Shown one piece after another: positions 40,883 to 47,837 of a stretch of 64,000 nucleotides of DNA. Below the pieces are notes generated by a model. The model saw nothing but the letters and a program-made list of their open reading frames with translations. It did no database searches and had not been told where the DNA came from. The stretch spans positions 523,752-587,751 of the forward strand of contig NZ_JACJSE010000002.1 of assembly GCF_014698045.1 (NCBI RefSeq), in the 5' to 3' direction. The stretch comes from Aulosira sp. FACHB-615. Lineage in GTDB: Bacteria > Cyanobacteriota > Cyanobacteriia > Cyanobacteriales > Nostocaceae. Made by a program: the position numbers and the translations under genes. The stretch's first letter is position 1. The number at the start of each line of letters is the position of its first letter.

Positions 40883-43324
40883 CTAATCAATTTCCCATTC
40901 TAATCTCAAGGTTTCCAACTTAGGATTTTTAACACTCAATTGCTTGCATTCTTCCAAAAATTCCTTCACCTGTTCTTGAGTCAAACTTAAACCCCCATCT
41001 TGGAGATTATGAATAAAAGTCAGCACATCAGCAGTTGTCAAATATGAACTTATTTCTTCTAACAAAATCGCATTATTGACTTCTCGACAAACCAACTCAA
41101 TATCAGATGAAGTAAATCGGATACTTTTCTCAGCTAACATTTCAAAATTAACTGATTGCTCTACATTGAGTTGTGATAGATAATGCTTAAATATTTCGAC
41201 TCTCTCTGCTTGGCTTGGAGGGAAAATCGGCACTTTCCAATCTAATCTGCCAGAACGTTTTAAGGCATTATCAATGCCACTTAAATAATTAGTAGCAGCA
41301 ATGACAATGACATCACTATTTTTAATATTATTTAGTTCAATCAATAATTGATTGATAGTGGCTCTTTGGTCAGTATGGGAGTTTTCATCATTACGATTGA
41401 AACCAATACTATCTAATTCATCGATGAATAATACAGAAGGAGCTTTTTTCTTAGCTTGGACAAAAATATCACGAATATTTTTCTGGCTTTGACCTATCCA
41501 TACACTAATAATATCAGCCGGAGAAAACTTAAAGAAATATCGCCCTGACTCATTAGCAAAAGCATTAGCTAATAATGTTTTACCACATCCAGGTAATCCA
41601 TAAAACAAAATGCCCCCAATTGCGCCTTTATGCCCTTTAGATTGTAATTTGAGTAGTTTATTGAGTTTTTCTTTTTCTTCATTGAGACCTTTGACTTGGC
41701 TAAAGTCAAGTTTGACTTGTTTAGTAACTGGGCTGATTTGTCTTGTGGCTTGTCTTTTAACTTTATATTCAAAGGTTGGATAATCAATGGTATCAAACGC
41801 CACAGGGACTAATTGATGTTTTTCATAATCTGGTGTCATCACTATAGTTTTAAAGTTGGCACCATAGTATTCTGAGAGTCTATACTCTAAAATCTCTTTG
41901 GTTTTTTTGAGTTGATAGTAATTGCGAGCAATTTCAAATCCAGGTACAACTAACCAAACACTCTCTAAATTATTTGGCCATACCTGAGATTTCCGCAAAA
42001 TTCTCTTAATCATATCAAAAAAGAGATTATTATCAGAAAACTCGTTATATTTGAGAGTTTCTATTTCGACCACAATTTTATTTTTAATATATACTTCTAC
42101 TTTTTCAGTTTGATATTCTTCATATTCATATTCTTCCTCATCTTCTTTATGATCTTCATCTTGAGAAGTTAATTCAACTTCACAGCCAATGTGTGATAAT
42201 TCATATCCAAGACTCTCTAGGGTTTTGATCGCAAAATACTTCAGGTAGATATATTCAGTACTTTCTTGTTGCCACTTTAGATGATAAAGATGTTCAGGCT
42301 TCATCTTGAGTAACAATTGTGATTCAGCTTGAATTTGAGCTTTTTGCAGTTCTAAGAAATAGTTGAGGAGAGATACATCATCTTCTTCTGTTTGATAATA
42401 AGGCAGTTCTAATAATAAACGGAAGTGAGCTAAAATCTCTTCCTTTCGCTCAATGGCAGCTTCATGAGAATATTTACATCTGAGGGTAAAAGTAAAGGGA
42501 ATTTTACTAGCAACTGTATCTACTAAATGTCCTAAGCTATCTTCTTTTTGCTGGGCTTGAATTTCCAACACTGATGGACAGTGGAATAGAATAAATGATT
42601 GTGTAGAATTATACTTATTTAGAGATAAAGATATAGATTCAAACTGCTCATCAAATTTTTCCGAATCTAGTAACTCTAAGCCAGTGTCACCTAAGATGAC
42701 ACTTGTCATCGTTGAACGATAGAAGTGAAATATATTAGCGCCTTTGATAGAACTTTCTTTATCATTTTCGCAATCATCATCAGAGTCAATAATATTAGTT
42801 GTAAACTGGCGTACAGAAGAACTGGCAACCTCGCTTGAACCTTGATATTGAAATTTTCTAATCAGTTCATAATTGAAAATTTTGACAACGATATCAGAAA
42901 AGAAATCGACATCTTGAGGAACAAGAAAAATCCCCATAGGTTGATTAGAATCTAAACAAGCTTGAAAACGTTCATATTCTTGCTCAGAGCCGAAGTCAAA
43001 TAAATAGTAAAAGAAATCATGTTTAACTTGAATAGTTTCTTTCAGCTTTTGCGAAATTGCTGCTGAATTGAATTTTTCATCACTAATTTCTATACCTTTG
43101 AGAGAAATATCTATTTTTGTATCTAAAGGAATATATAAATCAAAAGCAGGTTCAGCATATAATCCTACACTTTCCAGAGCAGTATTAAAATCATCAATGA
43201 ATGCCTGACTTCTGCGTTGATAGCCAAACTGTTCCATGATGGTTTTCACTCGTAAGCTTTTTTTTGCTTTACCAGTTCTTTGTAGTTCATTTTTAATCGA
43301 GCTTAAGTAGGCTGTATATAACAT
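40883..43324 (-). CDS. AAA+ ATPase with unknown N-terminal half and possible nuclease-fold domain
   Basis: From ATG 43324 (AGGA 7 nt upstream) the product is 813 residues. Residues 1-75 are a basic helical domain (ELQRTGKAKKSLRVKTIMEQFGYQRRS is its core) with a following YIPLDTKIDISL strand, a layout I associate with accessory N-terminal domains of bacterial conflict proteins. Residues about 360-515 read like a restriction-endonuclease-type core: TLESLGYELSH, an acidic insert, then EVYIKNKIVVEIETL and VWLVVPGFEIARNYY. A classical AAA module follows: Walker A GLPGCGKT (576-583), Walker B LFIDELDSIG (Asp 635), sensor IAATNYL, Arg-finger-like RSGRLD. Closest AAA type is FtsH/Cdc48. It faces a sugar transporter divergently. 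Role unknown; a defence or quality-control machine is possible. Confidence 0.8.
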   Translation of the reverse strand: MLYTAYLSSIKNELQRTGKAKKSLRVKTIMEQFGYQRRSQAFIDDFNTALESVGLYAEPAFDLYIPLDTKIDISLKGIEISDEKFNSAAISQKLKETIQVKHDFFYYLFDFGSEQEYERFQACLDSNQPMGIFLVPQDVDFFSDIVVKIFNYELIRKFQYQGSSEVASSSVRQFTTNIIDSDDDCENDKESSIKGANIFHFYRSTMTSVILGDTGLELLDSEKFDEQFESISLSLNKYNSTQSFILFHCPSVLEIQAQQKEDSLGHLVDTVASKIPFTFTLRCKYSHEAAIERKEEILAHFRLLLELPYYQTEEDDVSLLNYFLELQKAQIQAESQLLLKMKPEHLYHLKWQQESTEYIYLKYFAIKTLESLGYELSHIGCEVELTSQDEDHKEDEEEYEYEEYQTEKVEVYIKNKIVVEIETLKYNEFSDNNLFFDMIKRILRKSQVWPNNLESVWLVVPGFEIARNYYQLKKTKEILEYRLSEYYGANFKTIVMTPDYEKHQLVPVAFDTIDYPTFEYKVKRQATRQISPVTKQVKLDFSQVKGLNEEKEKLNKLLKLQSKGHKGAIGGILFYGLPGCGKTLLANAFANESGRYFFKFSPADIISVWIGQSQKNIRDIFVQAKKKAPSVLFIDELDSIGFNRNDENSHTDQRATINQLLIELNNIKNSDVIVIAATNYLSGIDNALKRSGRLDWKVPIFPPSQAERVEIFKHYLSQLNVEQSVNFEMLAEKSIRFTSSDIELVCREVNNAILLEEISSYLTTADVLTFIHNLQDGGLSLTQEQVKEFLEECKQLSVKNPKLETLRLEWEID

Positions 43325-43445
43325 TCTGTTTCCTGACAATCACCAGATATATTCTTCCCAAAATGATATATACAGTAACTTTCGCCATCATTTCTGAAGA
43401 GATTTCGTCAAACGCTACCATAAATAATCATGTACCACCCATCGC

Positions 43446-43460
43446 TACAACTAGGTTGTA
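43446..43460. promoter_or_regulatory. TACAAC-TAG-GTTGTA palindrome, possible operator
   Basis: A perfect 6-bp inverted repeat with a 3-bp centre lies 11 bp before the GGAGGTGA ribosome site of the sugar permease gene, in the 159-bp divergent region. The position suits a repressor operator or a leader element; no regulator gene is adjacent. Note that CTAG within it also occurs at the ends of the CTAGTACAAC element family. Confidence 0.3.
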
Positions 43461-43483
43461 CATAATTAAGCGGAGGTGAAATT

Positions 43484-44392
43484 GTGTGGCAAGTTAGCAA
43501 GCAACAGCAAAATATTAGGTGGAATCTGACGGAAAATCTAGCTGGATATCTTTTTCTTGCACCTACGCTGTTGGTTTTGGGTACTTTTGTTGTGTTACCC
43601 ATTCTCTACGCCGTCTTTCTTTCGCTACATAAAGTACAGCTTCTCGGCGGAATTGAATATCAGTTCATCGGCTTTCGCAATTTCAGCCGCTTAGTTGAAG
43701 ATGAACGAGTTTGGATAGCTGTGAAAAATACGGCTGAATATGTGGCTATTGTTGTACCGTCACAAACAATTTTGGCTTTAGTTCTGGCGGTAACTCTCAA
43801 TTCTGGGATTCGGGGAAAAAATTGGTGGCGTATCCTTTATTTTTTACCCACAGTGACTTCTTCCGCAGTGCTGACGCTGATTTTTATGTGGATTTATAAC
43901 ACGGATGGGCTACTGAATGATGTTTTGGCTTTTGTGGGTTTACCTACTTATAACTGGTTGGGTGATCCAAATGTGGCACTCAAAGGCATCATGATTATGA
44001 ATATTTGGTCAACTGCGCCGTTTTATATGGTGATTTATTTGGCGGCGTTGCAAGATATCCCCCAAAAATTATACGAGGCGGCGGAACTGGATGGGGCAAA
44101 TACTTGGCAGCAGTTTATCTATATCACTATTCCCATACTCCAGCCTGTAACCTTTTTTGTTGTGGCTATTGGCATAATTGGGACTTTTCAGTTATTTGAC
44201 CAATCTTATATTTTCTCTGGTGGGACTGGCGGGCCGAATAACGCAACTCTGACTTTAGTGTTATTGATTTACCAAGCTGTATTTCGTAATTTACAGATGG
44301 GTTATGCTGCTGCGATCGCATTTTTACTGGCATTAGTCATCATCACCATAACTTTAATCCAACGGCGTTTATTTGGAGGCGAAAAAATGTGA
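43484..44392 (+). CDS. sugar ABC transporter permease (MalF/UgpA type)
   Basis: A 302-residue permease with six hydrophobic helices and the EAA loop EAAELDGANTWQQFIYITIPILQP (positions about 202-225; typical EAA---G---------I-LP). It starts with GTG at 43484 behind a strong GGAGGTGA site. It forms with the next gene the transmembrane pore of a carbohydrate importer. Its stop overlaps the start of the second permease (ATGTGA). Neither a binding protein nor an ATPase is encoded nearby, so both come from other loci, as is frequent in cyanobacteria. Substrate unknown; glucosylglycerol, maltose-type or glycerol-phosphate sugars are candidates. Confidence 0.88.
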   Translation: MWQVSKQQQNIRWNLTENLAGYLFLAPTLLVLGTFVVLPILYAVFLSLHKVQLLGGIEYQFIGFRNFSRLVEDERVWIAVKNTAEYVAIVVPSQTILALVLAVTLNSGIRGKNWWRILYFLPTVTSSAVLTLIFMWIYNTDGLLNDVLAFVGLPTYNWLGDPNVALKGIMIMNIWSTAPFYMVIYLAALQDIPQKLYEAAELDGANTWQQFIYITIPILQPVTFFVVAIGIIGTFQLFDQSYIFSGGTGGPNNATLTLVLLIYQAVFRNLQMGYAAAIAFLLALVIITITLIQRRLFGGEKM

Positions 44393-45225
44393 CTACAATT
44401 CCTCGCATTCCTTGGCTCAAATTATTGTTATACATGGTGTTGACACTGTATGCCGTTATTACCCTAATCCCCTTTCTTTGGGCGTTGTCAGCGTCATTTA
44501 AACCACTATCAGAGATTGTCAATGGCGGTCATAATTTTATACCCAAAAATTTTACTTTAGATAATTACAAGCAAATATTTTTACAAGAACCGTTATTTTG
44601 GCGTTGGTTATTCAACAGTGTGTTTATTGCTGTTAGCGTCACGCTCTTAAACTTGATATTCAACTCAATGGCTGGTTATGCCTTAGCTAGACTGCGCTTT
44701 GTCGGGAAAAATTTCTGGTTCTTTTTAATTTTGGCAATTTTAGCAGTACCAGCGCAAATTACCTTGATTCCCACATTTTTGATTTTAAAGGCGATCGCTT
44801 GGCTAAATTCTTATCAAGGTATGATTGTGCCGGGGATGGTAAACGCTACTTTTATCTTTATGATGCGGCAATTTTTCGTTAACTTTCCCAGGGAACTAGA
44901 AGAAGCCGCGCAATTAGATGGCTTAAATACCTGGGGAATTTTTAGATATATTGTTTTACCTTTAGCCAAACCAGCACTCGCAGCCCAAGCTGTTTTTGTC
45001 TTTATGGGTAGTTGGAATAATTTCTTGCTACCTGTCGTGATTTTATTTGACCCCGAAATGTTTACCTTACCTTTAGGCTTAAACACATTTAAAGGTCTAT
45101 ACATCAGCTATTGGAACTACATCATGGCAGCTTCGATGATTTTTACCCTACCAGCTTTAGGTATATATGCTTTCCTCAACCGCTACTTTATTCAAAGCGC
45201 CACCTTTACAGGCGGGAAAGGATAA
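44389..45225 (+). CDS. carbohydrate ABC transporter permease (MalG/UgpE type)
   Basis: The 278-residue second permease has six membrane helices and the EAA loop EAAQLDGLNTWGIFRYIVLPLAKP (about residues 177-200). It uses a GTG start at 44389 that overlaps the preceding stop by 4 nt, indicating translational coupling. The C-terminus, with NRYFIQSATFTGGKG, is typical for MalG-like subunits. Together with the upstream gene it gives a heterodimeric pore; it lacks its periplasmic binding protein and ATPase here. A pyrimidine-rich repeat (TCTCCCTTGTCTCCCC) follows at 45245-45285. Confidence 0.88.
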   Translation: MTTIPRIPWLKLLLYMVLTLYAVITLIPFLWALSASFKPLSEIVNGGHNFIPKNFTLDNYKQIFLQEPLFWRWLFNSVFIAVSVTLLNLIFNSMAGYALARLRFVGKNFWFFLILAILAVPAQITLIPTFLILKAIAWLNSYQGMIVPGMVNATFIFMMRQFFVNFPRELEEAAQLDGLNTWGIFRYIVLPLAKPALAAQAVFVFMGSWNNFLLPVVILFDPEMFTLPLGLNTFKGLYISYWNYIMAASMIFTLPALGIYAFLNRYFIQSATFTGGKG

Positions 45226-45384
45226 CCTGAGTCAATATACTCATAACTGTCTCCCTTGTCTCCCCTGTCCCCCTATCTCCCAAACATCCTCACCCTGCTC
45301 CAAATTTTGGGCAACAAATTGCACTCCTAACGTGATATTGGTATTACAGCGACTTAATCTCTATTTGTTAGTTAACCAAACATT

Positions 45385-45651
45385 ATGGGTTTTGCAGGTC
45401 TACCGATCGCAGAGATAGCAACACACTACAGTATGACTGTGGGGCAAGTGTTTTCTCTGGATAACCAATTGAGAACTGCCTATAAATGCCACAAGGCTCA
45501 TTGGGCGTTAGAAAATGCAAAAGCAATTATGGCGCAAACATCGTCTGAAATTCACCAGCAAGATATTAGCGACTCGGTGAGTGATACCAGAGTCACCTTG
45601 TGGGCGATTTCAGGCTGGAGCGAATTTTTAACAACATATAACAACCGTTAG
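45385..45651 (+). CDS. small hypothetical protein (88 aa)
   Basis: An 88-residue soluble protein with no signal peptide or membrane segment. The central part is helical (TVGQVFSLDNQLRTAYKCHKAHWALENAKAIMA), followed by a Ser/Asp/Gln-rich linker and a short Trp-containing end (LWAISGWSEF). The start is uncertain: the ATG at 45385 has no clear ribosome site, and a later ATG at 45433 is possible. It lies alone between the permease pair and psbV. No function recognised; moderately likely to be a real gene. Confidence 0.5.
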   Translation: MGFAGLPIAEIATHYSMTVGQVFSLDNQLRTAYKCHKAHWALENAKAIMAQTSSEIHQQDISDSVSDTRVTLWAISGWSEFLTTYNNR

Positions 45652-45715
45652 CGACACAGAGATTGAGTATCGCATTATTTAGCTGTGTTGAGCGTCAAAA
45701 TTTTTAAGGGGAAAC

Positions 45716-46207
45716 ATGTTTAGAAGATTAATTGGCGTTGTTGTGGTTACTGTTTTACTGACATTTCAGTTGATGGTCGGTGCTGCTTCAGCAGTGGAAC
45801 TAGACGAAGCTACCAGAACAGTGCCATTAAATGACAAGGGTGATACCGTTGTTCTTAGCCTCAAACAAGTTAAAGAAGGCAAACGTTTATTTCAATACGC
45901 TTGCGCTCAATGTCATGTAGGTGGCGTTACCAAAACCAACCAAAACGTAGGTCTAGAACCAGAAGCACTAGCATTGGCTACACCAAACCGCAACAGCATT
46001 GAAGGTTTGGTAGATTACATAAAAAATCCCACTACTTATGACGGGGAAGAGGAAATCTCTGAATTACACCCCAGTCTCAAGAGTGCAGATATTTTCACAA
46101 CAATGCGAAATCTGACCGAAGACGATTTGGTAGCCATAGCTGGTCACATCCTCCTGCAACCTAAAGTCGTAGGTACCAAGTGGGGCGGTGGCAAAATATA
46201 TTACTAA
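45716..46207 (+). CDS. psbV: photosystem II cytochrome c-550
   Basis: The 163-residue precursor has a signal peptide (LIGVVVVTVLLTFQLMVGAASA) and a mature part starting VELDEATRTVP. The heme-binding motif is CAQCH (about residue 63), and the second axial His lies in ELHPSLKSADIF. The C-terminus WGGGKIYY is the hallmark of PsbV. It is an extrinsic lumenal subunit stabilising the manganese/calcium/chloride site of photosystem II. The ATG has AAGGGG at -10. It is followed by petE (plastocyanin) on the same strand after 372 bp, a gene pair also found together in other Nostocales. Confidence 0.97.
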   Translation: MFRRLIGVVVVTVLLTFQLMVGAASAVELDEATRTVPLNDKGDTVVLSLKQVKEGKRLFQYACAQCHVGGVTKTNQNVGLEPEALALATPNRNSIEGLVDYIKNPTTYDGEEEISELHPSLKSADIFTTMRNLTEDDLVAIAGHILLQPKVVGTKWGGGKIYY

Positions 46208-46579
46208 ACCTCAGTCATAATTGCTGAGTATTGGGGAATTAGATACTGGGAAGAAACAAGCATGTAAGGATGAAGGATGAAGTATGAAATTTTACTTCTA
46301 CTCTTTAAGCTTAATTCTGCAATCTTGATACTTCACAGTGACTAATTCCCAATCTCTATAATTTTTTAAGAATTAAACCTGATTTTTGGGATTTTTTACT
46401 TGACGGAAAGGCTATTTAGTGTATAAAAATCAGAGTTATTTCTGATTTTGAGGTTGCTGAATATTAATTTATGACCCGATAAATAAAATAAATTGGATCT
46501 ACGACATATTGTCAAACTTTGGCGTTGATTTTATTTAAAATGAGATAGGGACTATAAAACCATCTGTTAGGAGAAAGTC
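46208..46579 (+). promoter_or_regulatory. psbV-petE intergenic/petE promoter region
   Basis: The 372-bp gap holds an AAGGATGAAGGATGAAGTATGAA heptad tract (46264-46286) and AT-rich DNA with GACTATAAAACC near 46550 just before the TTAGGAGAAAGTC ribosome site of petE. In Anabaena relatives the petE promoter is copper-induced; I do not recognise a definite copper-regulator site here, so regulation is inferred only. Confidence 0.4.
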
Positions 46580-46996
46580 ATGAAATTGATTGCGGCAAGT
46601 CTGAGACGCTTGAGCCTAGCTGTGTTGACCATGATTTTAGTTGTCAGCAGCTTTGCTATTTTTACACCTTCAGCCTCTGCTGAAACCCACCAAATCAAGT
46701 TGGGTAGCGATAAAGGAATGCTGGCATTTGAACCCAGCAAGGTAACAGTGAAGCCCGGCGATACAATTGAATGGGTAAACAACAAAGTTCCTCCCCATAA
46801 CGTTGTCTTTGATGCGGCTCTCAACCCTGCTAAGAGTGCAGATTTAGCTAAATCTCTGTCTCATAAACAGATGTTAATGAGTCCTGGTCAAACACAAACA
46901 ACCACCATCCCAGCTGATGCACCTGCTGGTGATTACACCTTCTATTGCGAACCCCATCGTGGTGCCGGTATGGTTGGCCACATCATTGTTCAATAG
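46580..46996 (+). CDS. petE: plastocyanin
   Basis: A 138-residue precursor with signal peptide (LSLAVLTMILVVSSFAIFTPSASA) and a mature type I copper protein. The copper ligands are all there: His in VPPHNVVFD (about residue 73), and Cys, His and Met in YCEPHRGAGMVG (about 123, 126 and 131). It carries electrons from cytochrome b6f to photosystem I or cytochrome oxidase in the thylakoid lumen. The ribosome site AGGAGA is 6 nt upstream. The alternative carrier cytochrome c6 (petJ) is encoded immediately downstream, so both copper- and iron-based carriers lie together. Confidence 0.98.
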   Translation: MKLIAASLRRLSLAVLTMILVVSSFAIFTPSASAETHQIKLGSDKGMLAFEPSKVTVKPGDTIEWVNNKVPPHNVVFDAALNPAKSADLAKSLSHKQMLMSPGQTQTTTIPADAPAGDYTFYCEPHRGAGMVGHIIVQ

Positions 46997-47095
46997 TAGA
47001 AATAGCACTGGCGAAACTAGATAATTTTCTAGCTCTTCAGGAAAATTGAAAAACTAAGAAACGCCACAGCCTGGCGCATACAACAAATCAACTAA

Positions 47096-47173
47096 TAGCG
47101 GTGACGAGTTTGATTTCCGCCCACAATGCTCAACAGCGCCCAGCGATGTTTAGAGATTGACTCGTCACCGCTA
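47096..47173. terminator. 14-bp inverted repeat between petE and petJ
   Basis: TAGCGGTGACGAGT (47096-47109) and ACTCGTCACCGCTA (47160-47173) are perfect reverse complements enclosing a 50-nt loop, followed by ATTTTATTT. A smaller stem, CGCCA-CAGCC-TGGCG, lies at 47062-47076. The position suits the petE terminator, but the long loop could also be a small structured RNA. Confidence 0.6.
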
Positions 47174-47259
47174 ATTTTATTTAAATGTAAAACTGATAAA
47201 ATGTAGCAGTCAAAGTATAGATGAGAACTCTATTTAGGCGCTAGAGTCTGGAGAATAAC

Positions 47260-47604
47260 TTGAGAAGACTGTTATTAATTTTATTTCTAGCGATCGCGCT
47301 CTTCCAATTAACATTTACTTATCCAGCACTAGCCGCCGAAACTTCCAACGGTGCCAAAATCTTTAGTGCCAATTGCGCTTCTTGTCACATAGGTGGCGGT
47401 AATATTCTCGTTTCCGAAAAAACCTTAAACAAAGAAGCACTATCAAAATACTTGGCAGACTATAACACCGACTCACTTCAGGCAATTATTCATCAAATCC
47501 AAAATGGCAAAAATGCCATGCCATCCTTCAAAAACAAGTTAACACCTGAAGAAATTTTGGATGTCGCTGCTTACGTCTTTCAAAAAGCCGAACAAGGTTG
47601 GTAG
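47260..47604 (+). CDS. petJ: cytochrome c6 (c-553)
   Basis: The 114-residue precursor has a signal peptide (LLLILFLAIALFQLTF, then ALA) and a mature class I cytochrome c. Heme attaches at CASCH (about residue 39); the axial Met lies in NAMPSFKNKLTPEEI (about residue 86). The start is TTG at 47260 with GGAG 9 nt upstream; no ATG is available in frame before the signal peptide. It is the soluble electron donor replacing plastocyanin when copper is low. It ends the psbV-petE-petJ cluster. No sequence damage. Confidence 0.95.
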   Translation: MRRLLLILFLAIALFQLTFTYPALAAETSNGAKIFSANCASCHIGGGNILVSEKTLNKEALSKYLADYNTDSLQAIIHQIQNGKNAMPSFKNKLTPEEILDVAAYVFQKAEQGW

Positions 47605-47719
47605 ATGTGAAAAAGAGGCTAGTGCCGCTACGCGGAAGTCAAAAGTCAAAAGTCAAAAGTCAAAAAGCTTATATCAAAAGCTTTTCACTAACTTGAAATG
47701 GTATCTTTATTTCCGCCAC

Positions 47720-47742
47720 GTTGTACTAGGGACTAGTACAAC
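47720..47742. repeat. junction of two CTAGTACAAC elements
   Basis: GTTGTACTAG (47720-47729), GGA, CTAGTACAAC (47733-47742) is a perfect palindrome formed by two element ends facing each other. To the left lies DNA like the right part of the complete copies (TTTATTTCCGCC before the end); to the right the left part (AAGGCAAAAGT, then ATACCACAAG). The heptads AGTCAAA at 47637-47664 belong to the same element type. Confidence 0.65.
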
Positions 47743-47837
47743 AAGGCAAAAGTAGAAAGAAAGAGTTTTTATACCACAAGATTTTTACTCTAGGAATTAA
47801 AATCTTTGCCTTTTACCTTTTGCCTTTTGCTTTTTAC

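Noticed and set aside
45167..45418. 83-residue frame across the end of the second permease and the gap
   Set aside because: It overlaps a clear gene in another frame, is Pro/Cys-rich because of a pyrimidine repeat, and lacks a ribosome site.
47637..47664. AGTCAAA repeated units resembling a CRISPR-like array
   Set aside because: Units are 7 bp, directly tandem and without spacers; they are short tandem repeats inside a CTAGTACAAC-type element.
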